Program-made: the position numbers and the translations under genes
Shown: positions 1 through 12,250 of the stretch, one piece after another
How positions within the stretch are numbered: position 1 is the first letter of the stretch
Layout of the letters: each line of letters starts with the position of its first letter
Notes under the pieces: generated by a model
Database searches by the model: none
The model's input: only the letters and a program-made list of their open reading frames with translations
What the model was told of the DNA's origin: nothing
Source of the DNA: Cymodocea nodosa
Taxonomy: Eukaryota; Streptophyta; Magnoliopsida; Alismatales; Cymodoceaceae
Direction of reading: 5' to 3'
Length of the DNA stretch: 64,000 bases
NCBI GenBank assembly: GCA_036874045.1
Contig: CM072343.1
Span: 17,194,001-17,258,000 of the forward strand

Positions 1-403
1 ATATTGGCATGGTGGTTCTGGGAGGAGGTGAAAATGTTGTTAGAGTGGGAGCTTCTTTGTAGTGGGAAGGCTTTGGAAAGTCAAACAGGGTAGAAGTGCC
101 CAACTGGAGTAGTTGGCTCCATAGACTGTGGACTGGCATCTGATGGAACAATTGTTAGGGTTTATAGAATTCAGCCTATCAAAATTCTAGGGTTACTTAG
201 ACAGGTCTGGACAGGAAGTGACTATAGTTGGTGTGTTGACCTTTCTTTGAAACACATTGATGTGCACATGTATGGTTGTTGGGTAATCCCTTAAAAATTT
301 GTACTCTATTGTGTTTGCTTGTCAAAATACATGATCTATTGTTGAGTGAATAATATAGAAACGTAGGGGAGCAACTCTTGAAGTCAGTCTCTAAGTGGAA
401 GAT

Positions 404-1040
404 TGTTAGGGTTTGCAGGTGTGAAGCCTGACTTGAGGTTCAGGAAATACATTAAAATTCAGATGGGCAATTCACTTTGCCAGTAGCCATGATCCATAAT
501 CTAGGTGTAGCATTGGATAGAGTTTTATCAACAGCTGAGAGCTGGAATCTAGTTAACTTTTCAGATGAGGATGATACTGCCATCCTGATATCTTGCCAAC
601 GATGGGTGAGTTGGTGTATCCAATGGATTGACAATGGAGGATAGCGGAAGCCAACGATGATCGATGACATCTAGCTATAAAGATTGAGGTCAAGCACCAA
701 AGGTGAGGGAGATGAACCATCAGTGACAAACTTGTAATCTCTAGGATTAGAGTTTGTACCATTGCCTATAAATAGGGACGTACTGTAACCTTAAGTAAGA
801 GAGTTGAGCATGTGGAGTCTTTAAGGTGTAGCGTCGCAACTGGTAAGTCAACGCTTGTAACCTTTTGATCACGAGTTTGAAGTAATAGATCCCATATCGC
901 TTGTGGACGTAGGCATAGTGCCGAACCATGTATATTGTCATGTTCTATTGGTGTGCTTGTGTATTCCATGATTGTGTGTGTGTGTGAAGGAGAGAATGCG
1001 CTAATCTTTGAGAGAGCAGCCTAACTTGACAGTTTCCACA
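404..1040 (+). repeat. possible degenerate LTR (tentative)
   Basis: A purine stretch (ctaagtggaagat) runs into TGTTAGGG at 404, a layout typical of the polypurine tract and LTR start of plant Copia elements. A TATA-like ctataaatag lies near 768 and a possible CA end near 1040. I found no second copy, no convincing primer-binding site and no target duplication, so this could also be ordinary intergenic DNA. Bases 1-403 hold nothing I recognise. Confidence 0.25.
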
Positions 1041-2389
1041 GCAGGCGAGAGGAGATCTTGTCGATTACTGTCGTTCATGTGACGTTTGTGGTTCCAGATA
1101 GGCGAACCAGATCCCAAATATTATTCTAGATTCCGTGTAAATGTGGAGAAGGGTAGTGGGGTTTGTGCTCAAAACCAACAATCCCACACCTTTTGTTTGA
1201 CTATGAGAAATCTAAAACTTTGGCCTATTCTCTTGGGTCTTGTCATTCAACCTGGGTATCAACTAGAGGAGTGGATGAGTTTCCTAAATTCGATTCAGTG
1301 TATAACAAAGGCAAAGATGACTAAAGCAGGCAGGTCCTTCTGATGTTGTATGTGATATGCTGGTCCATTCGGTTTCACAGAAATGCAGTGGTTTTTGAGC
1401 AAGTCAGGTTGTGCATGGAGGATGTTATCTTCACTGCTATATTCTTTAATTTATGGGTGGCATGTTTTAATTTGTAATCTTCTTTTATTTATTTCCTTGT
1501 CTTCGTGACTTTATCATCATGATAATGCCTATTGAACCTTGGATATATCTTATTGGTTTATAATGAGAGGCATCCTTCTCAAAACATCAAGAAAGGAATG
1601 CCTTCCATCCTGGATGCATTTTTCTTTAATATTATTTTTTAGTTAAAGAAAATATTGGTTCATTGGAAAAAAATATCTTTCATTTCTTTCTTTCATCTTA
1701 ATCAAAAAGAGAACTTATGGGTACAGAAGACATAATTAAAATACTCATTTTTTTCTTCTTCAATAAAATCATAAATCTGAAGGGCTAAGTCAATGCATTT
1801 GTCATATTCTTTAGAACATTTGGTTAATTTTTTTTAAAATGGTTTAGCATATAATCTATTAACACAGATTTAGCACCTTCATTCCATTTTTGCAGGGACT
1901 TTCTATTTTGATTGCATTCCTCATTTCAGCTGTATTTCATGAGGTTAGTTGAGTATTGAGGTTATTGCAAAAAAATTAGCACCTTCACATAAAACTCCTT
2001 TATTATCTCCATATTTTCTTTTGGAGCTCATATTTATTCCTCTTATTTACTTACACTATCAAAATTCAAGTGCTTTGTATTGGCTGCAGTTATGTTGTCA
2101 CAGAATCCAGACAAAATGTTCCCTATCAGGCCAAAGCATTTACCTTTTTTGTTTTTCCCTAGAATCTATGGGAACTTGTACTCCCATGAAATGACGCATA
2201 GCAAATTGTGATTAAAGGAAAACAGATGATATCTGCCAAGATTAGACAAGCTTATGACAATTGATGAACCTATATTATGCAGGATGTGGAAGGTGACTCA
2301 TGACTTTTGAAATTCGAATATTTGATTTGTGCTGGAGCTGGGGAAATAGCTTATGACGCTCAAGTAGCCTGTTAGAAAATTTGTATACC

Positions 2390-3266
2390 AAGATCTAGGT
2401 GCTCTCAAATATATACCTTCTCTTGAATATCATCATGCAAAAAGACTTTCAACATCAAGTTATCTTAGATGCCCATGTTTGTTTACTGCAATAGTAGCAC
2501 AATTCTAGTGGTGGAATGCTCCACAACAGGGCTGAAAGTCTATATGAAATCAATACCTGGCTGTCGTAGAAATCCTCTTGGTACCAAATGTGCCTTGTAT
2601 TTATTGAGACGTTAGAGTTTTATCTTGGTTCTGCCGATCCATTTACTGTCCACCACATGCATGTCTAGTTTGTAAGGCATGAGTGTCTGTATTTATCTTC
2701 TGTATCAAAAAAATTTCAAATCCATAGCCTTCCTCCAGTGTGGTAATTTAGAGGCTTGAGTAAATGGTGTGGGTGTGGCATCAAGTGGTTTAATGGATTT
2801 GAAGATTTGACATGGTTGAAGCGATCATATTGGCTAGTGCTTTCTTCCTGAAAATCCCAGATTTGGACCTTGTTTGCTTGGGATAACTTGAGTGGACTCA
2901 GTATTAGTAGGAATTAAACTACATAAAATAGGGGCTAATTGAATTGTAGGTAAATGCGAATGGCTGTCAGGATGTTCAGTACAAGGTTCAATCCATGTAG
3001 AAGACTTAGGTGTGTGTGGACACTGCAGATGTGAAGAGATGGGAGGTAAAATATGTGGTACAATAGACTCATTAGAGTTTGTGCTGAATTTATTTGTAGT
3101 TTGCAAAGCTTCAGAGTTATTATGAGAAGAATGATGAACAGGAAACTGTTAAGCTGACTCTGACGTTGAATCAGAGATGATGGAAGATGTATTCTTGTGG
3201 CAATACATCACCTACAAAATTTACATGTCAAGATAGGCTTCGTTGAGGGATACTAACATTTATATC
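2390..3266 (-). pseudogene. Copia linker and reverse transcriptase N-terminal piece
   Basis: The open stretch 2834-3106 is a Ser/Pro/His-rich linker like that between integrase and RT. Downstream the minus strand reads YKAHLVPRGF, QPGIDF, TFSPVVE and VFLHDDIQEKVYI, which are Copia RT fingers and palm motifs, with several in-frame stops. The catalytic YVDD region is not recognisable further on. Confidence 0.68.
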
Positions 3267-3422
3267 TGTTAGAGTAAATAGTATATTAGAGTTTTCTGTT
3301 GTAAGTGGGTTTAGTTTCACATTGATTATGATGTCTTTGTCTTCTTTATGTAGCTTTTATATATAAAGATCTTGTTTCGTTATGAATAATTTATAACTTT
3401 CACCTATTTCTTATATTTAACA
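3267..3422 (+). repeat. 5' LTR of mini element
   Basis: 156 bp, TGTTAGAG...TTTAACA. It shares the blocks tttagtttcacattg and ttatgtagctt with the LTRs of the element at 9498-10457, so both belong to one family. Confidence 0.72.
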
Positions 3423-4053
3423 GGATATCAGAATATAAATTTTGAGAGTCCATCAAGGATGAAAGATCTAGGTAGGGAGGAGGAAAAGCCTTCCTCCTAA
3501 CCACCACTGCTGGCCAACCTTGTTGGCCTTTGTTGGGGCCATCGTTAAGTTTTCTCTTGTCCACTATCCATCTCCTTGTTTTTTTGCATCCATCGTCTAC
3601 CCTTCTATCTGAGAACAAATTCCATAACTCCCCTCTTCTTCTATCACATGCGGTCGTTGTCAATGTTTTTGCCCATTTTTTTTGGTGATGTTGTTGATGC
3701 CTACTCTCTCCTTTCTACTCTATCACTACTTGCCCTTGCTACTGGTCACATTTTCACACCCACCAAGATATAGTGCCGCTAGCATTGGCATGTCAATGTC
3801 AACCTTCATTGCCACACTATTGTCTCTACCCTTGCTGCATCTTCTCTTCCATCTCTCATGCTCATGCATAGCCACTGCATTGAATCTGTACCTATGCTCA
3901 GACTCTTCACTACTAAGGAATCTTGGAGGAATTTATTGTTGCTTGCATCCATTGGGGTTATAGAGGCAAGGTGAATGGACAAAGAAGATGGTGACATACA
4001 TGAGGACGAAAAAAAAGGAAAGAGAAAAGAAGAGAAAGAAAAAAAAAGGAAGA

Positions 4054-4058
<5 letters not shown>

Positions 4059-4086
<28 letters not shown>
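4059..4086. repeat. (GA)n microsatellite
   Basis: A run of about 14 GA units inside a longer purine-rich tract (about 4010-4180) within the mini LTR element. Confidence 0.9.
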
Positions 4087-4089
<3 letters not shown>

Positions 4090-4523
4090 AAAAGAAAAGG
4101 GAGAAAAAAGAAAGGAGGAAAGAAAAAAATGTTTAAAAAAATTTGGTGGAAGTAAAAAAAATAAAAAAGGAAATAAAAAAAATGTTCTTGAGGTTAGATC
4201 ATCCGCCTATTTTTTTAGGATACATTTGTCTATCTATTTTACTGCTTTGGATTATATCTAATGTTTATTTTTCTATTGTTTGAGATATAGTCTTAGATTA
4301 TTGCCTATTGTTATAATAATTGGTTTCGTGCCTCAAATTGTATCTGGTGGTTATTTTCCTATTGTTTGAGATAAAGTTCTTAGATTACTTCCGTTGCTGC
4401 TACCTCTGCTATAGTAATTCATTTTTATATTCCTCTATATATTTGTTATTTCTTGTTATCTTTGTTGAGTTGTTATTAAGTTATTAAGTTTTTTGCAAAT
4501 TGGATGCTCAGCTTTAGAGGGAG

Positions 4524-4679
4524 TGTTAAAGTAAACAATGTATTAGAAATTTGTATTGTAAGTGAATTTAGTCTTACATTGCTTATAGTGTTTTCGTCTT
4601 CTTTATGTAATCTCTATGTATAGAGACTTTATTTGCTTATAATAATCTTCAATTTCCACCTATTTCTTATGTTCTAACA
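4524..4679 (+). repeat. 3' LTR of mini element
   Basis: 156 bp, TGTTAAAG...TCTAACA. It has the same length as its partner but clearly diverged from it, which indicates an old insertion. Confidence 0.72.
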
Positions 4680-4905
4680 ATATTCTTTGTGCCTTGAACT
4701 ATAACCATTGAATATGTATTTAGTACTCTTGAAATCAAGCTTGTGATTTGTATAAGGTCTAAAGTCTAAACCATGGAAGGTAATAGCACCCAAAAATTTT
4801 AAGAAAATTATAATCAAGTGCTCAATGAACACGTAGTAGCATCTTCCCCAGTTGTGTATTGCCGCTGTCCGCAGGGATTTTGGTAGATTAGATCAAGCTA
4901 ATAGA
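4680..4905 (-). pseudogene. Copia integrase C-terminal piece
   Basis: Minus-strand reading gives LDYNFLKIFGC and, after it, a decayed HKLDF...GYS-like block, the conserved end of Copia integrase (typically Y..LRVFGC...KLD.RS..CVF.GY). It lies between the MITE and the mini LTR element and continues on the far side of the latter at 3266, which shows that the mini element inserted here. Confidence 0.6.
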
Positions 4906-4918
4906 GTTAAGGCTGTCT

Positions 4919-5458
4919 CAATGTTGTAAAAAACAGAAAATGGACACTATATGAATTGAAAATTAATTTTTTTATAAATGTGAGTTTAAACAGACATTTT
5001 TTAAAAATGATATAAATAAAAAATGAATAAATATAAATATATTTGCAAAGGTATAAGAATCACAATCATCAAAATAACTGAATAAAATTAATTATAATTA
5101 AAATTTATCCAATACATTTTCATAAACATATTTTTATCATGTGTAATTGTTACTCAAGAATAAATACTTAAATCTAAAACATAAATAAATATATAAAAAG
5201 TATTGATACACAGCAAAATAAGTAAAAAAATGGTAAAACTATATCAACAAAGATAACTCAAATGATGGAATCTAAAAAATAGAAAAACAGCCAAAATGGA
5301 GAAATGGCTATTTTTTCTCAGAAAAACGTGAGAATAGGTCTGTTTAAATGGAAAAACAGCCACTATTTTCAAACTGTTTTTCCTGATTTTTCCAAGAAGC
5401 AAAATGGATTGAGGCAAAAATGGCTTAAACTGTATTTAAATTGCCATTTTTTTTATAA
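4919..5458. mobile_element. hAT-like MITE, copy 1
   Basis: The left end caatgttgtaaaaaac and the right end ttttataacaatg are imperfect inverted repeats of the type seen in small hAT derivatives. The roughly 540-bp AT-rich interior has no coding capacity. A homologous copy lies at about 45240-45850 in the same orientation, sharing blocks such as ggtataaataaaaaatga-like sequence. No clear 8-bp target duplication is seen for this copy. Confidence 0.55.
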
Positions 5459-5499
5459 CAATGGTACTGCAAAGGTATTTTTCAAACATGACACAAAAA

Positions 5500-5730
5500 T
5501 GTGTAATGGCAGTAACAAATTCTAATTTATTCTTGATAGTCATCCATCCATATCTTGTGCAATAATCAATCATAAGTATGTAGTATCTATATCCACTACA
5601 ATCTACGCACATTTATTGCGAAGAAAAAATAAGAACAGTCAATATTAATATTTGTGATAGAAAGACCCTCATCGTTGCAATCTTGAATTGCATCACAATC
5701 TATTTAAGGGGTTGCTATTTGAAAATTGCC
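5500..5730 (-). pseudogene. Copia integrase core, N-terminal piece
   Basis: The minus strand encodes CSGYRYYILMIDYCTRYGWM, matching the conserved SGYRYYI.FVDD.SR..W region of Copia integrases. The second catalytic-type Asp position reads as DY rather than DD. The piece is cut off by the MITE at about 5458 and resumes beyond it with sequence from the distal part of the integrase. Confidence 0.65.
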
Positions 5731-5739
5731 CAATTCAAA

Positions 5740-6040
5740 TGTGACTTGGGTTGGGTGGTTTGGTTTGGTAGTCTCAACCTGGGATACTTTTGCCTTTGGG
5801 TTGAACCACGTGGTTGACTCACCTGTTAGTGGTCTGTTGCATTGTGAATGAGGCCAACAGGCCTAGCAGGCTAGCAAGGTCAAGCAGGCCTTGTGGACAA
5901 GCTAGATTGAGCAAACTAGTGGGTCTGAGGGGCTTAGCAGATGGGCTAGGCTGAGCAGGTGAGTGAGACGAATAGGGACAAGTGGGCCTTGAAAATGGGC
6001 TAGGCCTGACAGATCAGCAAGGCTGAGGAGCTAGGCCCAT
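5740..6040. repeat. degenerate GC-richer repeat (aggcc/tagc motifs)
   Basis: This 300-bp stretch is rich in scattered variants of gggctagg, gcaggcc and agcaagg, giving a minisatellite look and a base composition unlike its AT-rich surroundings. No reading frame or family was recognised. Confidence 0.35.
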
Positions 6041-6238
6041 ACGTTGTATTGCATGAATGAGGGTGGTGAGCCGGGGGTGTCTGACCGAAAATCTCACATC
6101 AGCACACGCCATCATCAACTGTTGGTGCTGTTTTGTGGGCCACCATTGCTTGCAATTTTTTATCAGCATGTCTCCTGGGATAATTCATATTTAGGCATTG
6201 AAAACATAAATTGCAGTGTGCCACAATTTATTACATAT

Positions 6239-7027
6239 CTAACATTGAGTATGAGAAGAGGAACTTGATGATTTTGAATTTGAGGTGGCTATAGGAGCAT
6301 TGGTGGAATTGAAATGCTTTCTGGAATAATTTCTAAAATATTTTTGGTCAAAAGTCCCATCATTGTTCCCGTACCTCCTGTTAGATGGTTTGAAGTCGAG
6401 CAACCCTCTTTGAATTGCCAATTCTTCAATTTAAAGTAAGGAGTATAATTCTTCAAATGACATGAAGTTTGAGCATGTGTGGAAGTAACCAGATGACAGG
6501 CCAGCACCAAATCTTGATCAGAATAACTAGATACGTATTTATAAGCTATTGATTTGATCGGCTGAAGATAGACGACCATGGATTGATTTCCTTTCTTAAT
6601 ATTGGGTATTTGATTTTGCAAAGACATCACATGAGTGGGTGAGGTTATCAAAATGTTTGGATAGTATGTCTCAGACTTCTTTAGCAGATATAGCACCAAT
6701 GGTTTAAGAGCAGAAATTAAGAGAGTGCATCGAACCAATAAATTATGCTGATTAACTTCTTAGGTTTCCTACTCAGCAGAACTTGGATCTGGTGACGAGT
6801 TCCATCAATATGCTAAGTGAGACTCTAGCTTGTTAGTATTGGCTCAAGCAATGACCTCCAGAAGTCCAGATAAGGCAATCTGTACCATCCAGCTTGATTG
6901 GCACTAATGCTATGATGTTTTTGTTGACTAGAGGGAGGGAAGATCTGGAGATAGCAGTACAACTGGAAGCATTTTCAATGGAGGCACCACCATTGGCAGA
7001 GGAAGAAGATGCCATTGATCCAGGCAT
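6239..7027 (-). pseudogene. Copia gag (UBN2-type) remnant
   Basis: The N-terminal part reads NKNIIALVPIKLDGTD and then an I-W pair, the usual start of Copia gag (substrate-like N..LVP..LDG.NY..W). A second frame (6289-6738) gives HVMSLQNQIPNIKKGNQS, matching the conserved middle of the gag domain. Frameshifts separate the two and stops are present, so no functional capsid protein is made. It is the 5' end of the decayed minus-strand Copia that runs down to 2.39 kb. Confidence 0.7.
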
Positions 7028-7060
7028 CCAGGGTCAAGATTGAAGCAATTACAGGCAGCA

Positions 7061-9497
7061 ACTGTTTGATAAGCCAAACTGAAACAACAAAAGAAGAGTG
7101 GATGAACAATTTGAAGTGAACAGAAGGAATTAAACCGGAGAATGATTGAGTGATGCTCCTTAATTGTGTAATGTTCAGCACATCATAAAAATACGACTTG
7201 TGCTAATAAATGCTCATCCAATCTTGCTGACATGGCATAATGCTATAAAATGATTTCCAACTGTTAGCAACAGCACAAAAACTTTTAACTCAAACATATA
7301 TTGTTGTTTTCCTTATCAACAGTTTTGCCCGTTACATTTCCTTTTTCAAAGAGAGGGTGGGATCTATGATGAATCCATATTATTTGGAATCATCTGGGAC
7401 ATGGAATAGACAAGATGTCTAATCCAAAAGAGTCACAATCCAACAGGAAAAAATTACAGAAATTTCAAGAAAGGAATAACTAGTTAACACAAATCACCTG
7501 AAACCAAGAAGTGTTCCCTAGAAACTTTACACTCCAATTCTACCCAGACCCACTATTTTTCAAAAATGTCCGTTGCAGGCACCTTCTCTGTCTGGAAGAT
7601 TTAGGCATTAGGCGCTGTCATCTTGTTCCAGCAAACAGCGTGAATAATCAAAATCCAACATCTTGCTCCTTCCCACATTAATGTTCTCCCAGTTCTAGAA
7701 ATTGCCTGTAATATAATATAATAGATTTACGAGAGTTGACACCATCATATTTTTCCTTTTTTTCTTAGATTATTTAGTATATATTTCATTGGAAACCACA
7801 TGATAGAAATTTGTGCTTTTAGTTTTGTTTTTGAGTCTACTGGATTGTTTTATTGAATGGATTCCCCAGAATATTTACCAAATAATTTTATCAATAATAT
7901 TTGATCTTTTATTTTTCTTTATATTTGGAAATTCTTTTTTCTCTTCCTGCAATTTTATTATCTATCTTGTTCATGCTTTTATTTTCTATGTTAACAGCTA
8001 TGCGTTGCTGTTCCTTGTCATATATTCAAATTTTGGGCTTTCATAGGGATTCTATTTCAGGTGAGCTTGAATTCAAATGTGCAACAATAATCTTTCCAAG
8101 AAAAAACCTTGATTATAAATTTATCAGTAAATTTTTTTATACTTTTACTAGAGATGCATTGATAAGCATAGGTATTACCATTGATGGAGCCATATGACGT
8201 ATGTTTCTTCATTTTTTCCGGTGTGTGATTTGAATCGTAATCGGTCACCTTAATAATATTTTCTGGTAGTACTTATAAATCTGGGAATATTAAATGGTAA
8301 GAGATTGTTTGAAGAATATTAAACTTGCATAAGCTAACAATAAATATGTTGTTGGATATAAATAAATGAGGTTTTCGAAATAATGATACCAACCTCACAT
8401 TGTCGAATTAAGTCTTGGTTGTGTCTGTTTAATTAAATTAGGGATTTGGTGCTATTTTTTTAATAATGGATTGCAAGAGCTGCCTAACCATGATAGAGTA
8501 ATTTTCTCTGTTTGGTTGCTATCTTCTTTTTGTTTTAACGTTTCTGACTTTTGCAGATCCTAATGATTATTTTCCCATAAAGTTGATAAGCCTGTACTTT
8601 TAAAACAAATATGTTTATATGTGTCAATTATTCTCTACAGCTTGTTTCATTACTGGATGTAGTTTTCCTTTTGAAAGTGTGATGTTGCTGGCCAAATATG
8701 GGCATATTTAAGCCTATAACTTTAAAAGAGAGTATTATGAATTAAATGTTTTATATTGTTAGGCTTTTGATTTCTTAGTCTTTTTTCACTTCTCTTCTAT
8801 GTAATTATGTCTTAAATGCTTCTTATTCTTCCTACTTTTGCATGTTCTGTTACACAAAGTTCTACCTCTGCACCTCGACATTTATCCTAGGCCCAAAATG
8901 TTGAATGAGAAAAGAAAAGCAATTTTCATATAAGAAATGCTGCACGGCTTTCTATGAGAAACAACTTAAACATAAAGCTCAATCTGTAATCCTGAACAAA
9001 GGCTAAACATACAAAATGCTTGTTTTAAGTAGGATTCGTTGCCAGTTAAGCCTATGTTGATATTCATGAATTTGTGATAAAAAGGTTGTTTCTTCTTTGC
9101 TATGTAATGATTAAAATGTTTATCTTAATATGAAAAGTTAAAAATGAATAATGTAAATTTTAATTTACTGTTGCTTAAAGAATTAAAATTGTGAATTGAA
9201 CTAAAAAAGGGAATTAAGATAAAGAAAATTTTTGTTTATTGAAGGAAGAATATTCGGTGATGCATAGCATAATAACATCAATAACAATTTCCTTAAGTAG
9301 TGATTAAATTGAAATGTGTAAAAAAATGTAGAAAATAAGTGTAAAATGTTGGAAGATGGAATAAAGAATATTGAGTGATAGGCAAGGAAAGTGGAGAGAT
9401 CCAAATGCACCTCTTTAGATCATGGTTATTGAGGAAGGCACCCAAGTGGTCAGTTGATTGTTGCTGGGCACTTTAAGGCCCAACTTTTTGGAGTCCA
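7061..9497. other. intergenic, no recognisable gene
   Basis: AT-rich sequence with only short reading frames lacking known motifs. The hydrophobic frames near 7.8-8.2 kb look like chance translation of T-rich DNA. Confidence 0.6.
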
Positions 9498-10457
9498 TGA
9501 CAATATAAGAAAATAGGTGACAGTGGAATAATTCATCAGTAGAGATAAGACTTCTATATATAGATGCTATATAAAGAGGACAAATCAAATTTAATAAATG
9601 TAGGATGAGACCCTCAATATTCATATAACCTTAATATATTATTTATTCTCACACTGCCCTTTAAGCTAGAGCATCCAATTTACAACAAACTCAATAAGAC
9701 AATAGAGTCAATAACAATTTAACAAATATACAAGAAATAACGGATACATAATGTAATACAAAAAAACCAACTGCTGTAGAAGTAGTAGCAAAAAACAGTA
9801 ATTTAAAAACTATATCTTTGGCAGTAGTAGATTAACCATCAAATACATTCTAAGGTATGAAATCAATTGTTGTAACAAAAGTAGTAGCAAAGATAGTAAA
9901 CTGAGAATTATATTTCAGATAGTAGTAGATTAACTAATAGATATGATTCAAGGTAGTAGAATAGATAGATAAATGTGGTTTATCCTTAGAAAGTAAGTAG
10001 ATAGATTAATTATTCTCAGGAATTTTTATGTGATTTTTTAAACATCAACCGTTTTGCACCTTTTTTATGCAATTTCTTTTTTTTTCTGTTTTCTCTTTTT
10101 TTTTTCTCCTTTCTTCCTTTCCTTTTTCCTCTCTCTCTTTCTCTCTTTGAGAGGCCTAAAGGTTCTAGTTGTGACAGACTAGGTTGAAAGAGAAACATGG
10201 GAGGAGGGGTGTTGACAGTGGGAGAGTGACATGTTTTCTCCCCCTATTTTCTCAACGGTTGATTTTTCACAATTTTAGACTCAAACTTCAGCTTTGATAT
10301 CATGTGAAAATACGAGAGTTTGGCGGAAGTGGAATAATTCTATTGGCAAAGATAAAACCTTATATAGAAGCTACATAAAAAGTACAAACCAAATTTAACC
10401 AATGTGAAACTAAATCTACAATACCCACATAATCCTAATACATCATTTATTCTCACA
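9498..10457 (-). mobile_element. mini LTR retrotransposon, second family member
   Basis: Two direct repeats of about 155 bp (9498-9653 and 10303-10457) begin, on the minus strand, TGTGAGAATAAAT. Just outside the right repeat, minus-strand TGATATCAAAGC (10291-10302) matches 10 of 12 bases of the plant initiator-Met primer site. The opposite internal edge is purine-rich. The interior (about 650 bp) has repeated agtagtag motifs and no recognisable protein. The LTRs resemble those at 3267-4679, making a two-copy family in this window. No clear target duplication was found. Confidence 0.68.
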
Positions 10458-10739
10458 ATATTAAGTTGGATCTTTTGTTGAATCCAATAATGGATCCAAT
10501 AAACATTGATCATGATATTAGTGCTTTTAAGGGTTTTTAGTTAGGTTTGACCTTTTTTTTTGTAATAATGGTAGTAGTGGTAGTAGTTTTTGTGTTTACT
10601 GGAATTTAAATCCTGATAGGAACTATAAATATTGTTGCTTTTGGCTAAATGAAATATTGTAGTTAATATTTGGCTTTTGTTTGCAATTTAATTTGTGACG
10701 TTTTAATATTATGCCTACTTTATTTGTTATTTAAATAAT

Positions 10740-10930
10740 GTATTTTACAACTTTTAGTAGATATCACGAGGACTGTCTAAAATTACTTGGTTAGATATTG
10801 CAAGAAAAAATTTAAATTTATATCATTTAATTGAAGATTTGGTTATATATAAAAATACAAGGAAAAAAAATCATATAGCTAACTCATGTAGTGAGATTAT
10901 GGTTTGGATTGTTGTTATTATTATATATTT
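10740..10930 (+). pseudogene. RTE-type LINE 3' end, truncated
   Basis: The plus strand resembles the final segment of plant RTE-clade LINE proteins (conserved W.....R.....L.L..DL.....W...IH.ADP), with a decayed version of the last motif. The same block occurs at the end of the longer RTE copy near 15.42-15.54 kb. This is a 5'-truncated, dead insertion. Confidence 0.5.
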
Positions 10931-12250
10931 TGTAATAGGTATATTTATAAATGATATTAGTTAATAAATTTTCTTCAAAATAATCCTAAGTACATCTCTG
11001 AAAACAAATTTATTTATTTAATTTTGAGTGCCTAGCTGCTGAGACATCCAATGCACCTATCTTTATAATTTCTTTTACTTAGTAACCATGCTTCGGATGC
11101 CTTAGACGGTTGTAACGTGAAATCAACTGGGACAGAAAGGATGCATCACTTGGGACTTGAGGAACTAGGTGATTGATGAGATGGTTTGGTTCTGTGATTG
11201 ATTACTTATGCAAGATGAACCCTGCTCTTTGGCCTAGACGGGACTATTTATATGACTAGACAAAATCACTTGTAACAATGGGACTGATCGTTATGTGTCT
11301 TATAGATCATTCATTTCCTTGGTTTCTCAAGTTGTCATGATTATTTGTCATTTTTGAAAAATTACTACACTGACATAATCAGTGAAAGATATATTAATTA
11401 TTTTATTTTCTACTTTCTTTTTTGTTAAAGACATATATTGGTTTAATTTGTGTATCCTATTATATTCAGGTTCCCCTCGTCATCTTGACAAATTATTTAC
11501 AACAGAAGTTCAGAAATGATATGGTAATCTCTCTTTTTTTGCACTTTTTTCTTGTTGTCTTTTTTATTTCGTATGGAATAATTTCATAGAATTTTGCATC
11601 ATTACAATTAGACCTGTCATTGCAGTCATCTTCCATGTCAAGCTTGCTACAACCCTTGTAGAAATTGTTTTATGTTATCAGTCAGCATTACTTTGGATTG
11701 AAAAGATTCCATTCAAGATCCACCTTGAAACATTTTGGAGTGGGTTCTGGCTCTCATTCTAATGGAACTGGAGTATTTGCTCGGTGGCACAAATTAACCT
11801 TGAAAAAAGAGCTTTTGCAAAAATTACTTCCTCGTGCATTTTTCTAAAATTACTAGCGTTACTTATCTTCAGCTCCCATGGTACTCATGTTTTTCTCTTA
11901 ATTTGCTAGTGATAAATCATTGGATCAGTAAAATTCTCCTATATGGAAGTTATTTTGGTGAGCCTAGGCTCATGTTGAACCTACAATCCAGGCCACCCAA
12001 TTGGTCAATAATTGCATTTTAATCCACACATTTTGAAATAACTTGGATACTGTAAGTTAAACCAAATGTGGCCTTCATGACCCTACTTATTTTCATCTAT
12101 CATGACCCTAATGACTCTTTTTTCAAGAGGCATGTAAGACGCCCTTAATTAGTATTTGTGAAGTCCTCCTTGATCATGGTTCTCATAATCAAAATCATGC
12201 CTTCATCTAGGTTGCATTCAGAAAACCCTTTGATAAACCACTCCATTTTT
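10931..12250. other. intergenic, nothing recognised
   Basis: AT-rich DNA. Short frames at 11665-12022 lack family motifs and are interrupted. Confidence 0.55.

Larger units (their letters stand above)
3267..4679 (+). mobile_element. mini LTR retrotransposon (non-autonomous, Copia-like ends)
   Basis: Two similar 156-bp direct repeats (3267-3422 and 4524-4679) start TGTTA and end AACA. The first is followed by ggatatcaga, resembling the initiator-Met primer-binding site. The second is preceded by a purine tract (agagggag). Flanking bases atatc and atatt look like a 5-bp target duplication with one change. The 1.1-kb interior has no retroviral-type protein, only a purine-rich stretch and short reading frames. 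Its size places it among TRIM/SMART-like or small LARD-like elements that depend on a full element for movement. It interrupts the decayed Copia integrase. Confidence 0.75.
2390..7060 (-). mobile_element. decayed Ty1/Copia retrotransposon with nested insertions
   Basis: Read on the minus strand, the fragments occur in Copia order: gag (about 7.05-6.24 kb), start of the integrase core (about 5.75-5.50 kb), integrase C-terminal part (about 4.90-4.68 kb), then the linker and reverse transcriptase start (3.27-2.39 kb). Recognisable short motifs are the gag TIKKGNQS-like block (here IKKGNQSMVVYL), integrase SGYRYYILMIDY, FLKIFGC, and RT YKAHLVPRGF followed by TFSPVVE. All parts carry stops and frameshifts. 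A mini LTR element (3267-4679) and a hAT-like MITE (about 4919-5458) split it. The integrase core between the parts flanking the MITE is missing. No LTRs were identified for this host element. Confidence 0.72.

Noticed and set aside
1086-1480. Possible LINE 3' coding remnant on the plus strand
   Set aside because: A few residues such as RNAVVFEQ recall LINE tails, but the match is too short and broken to support a call.
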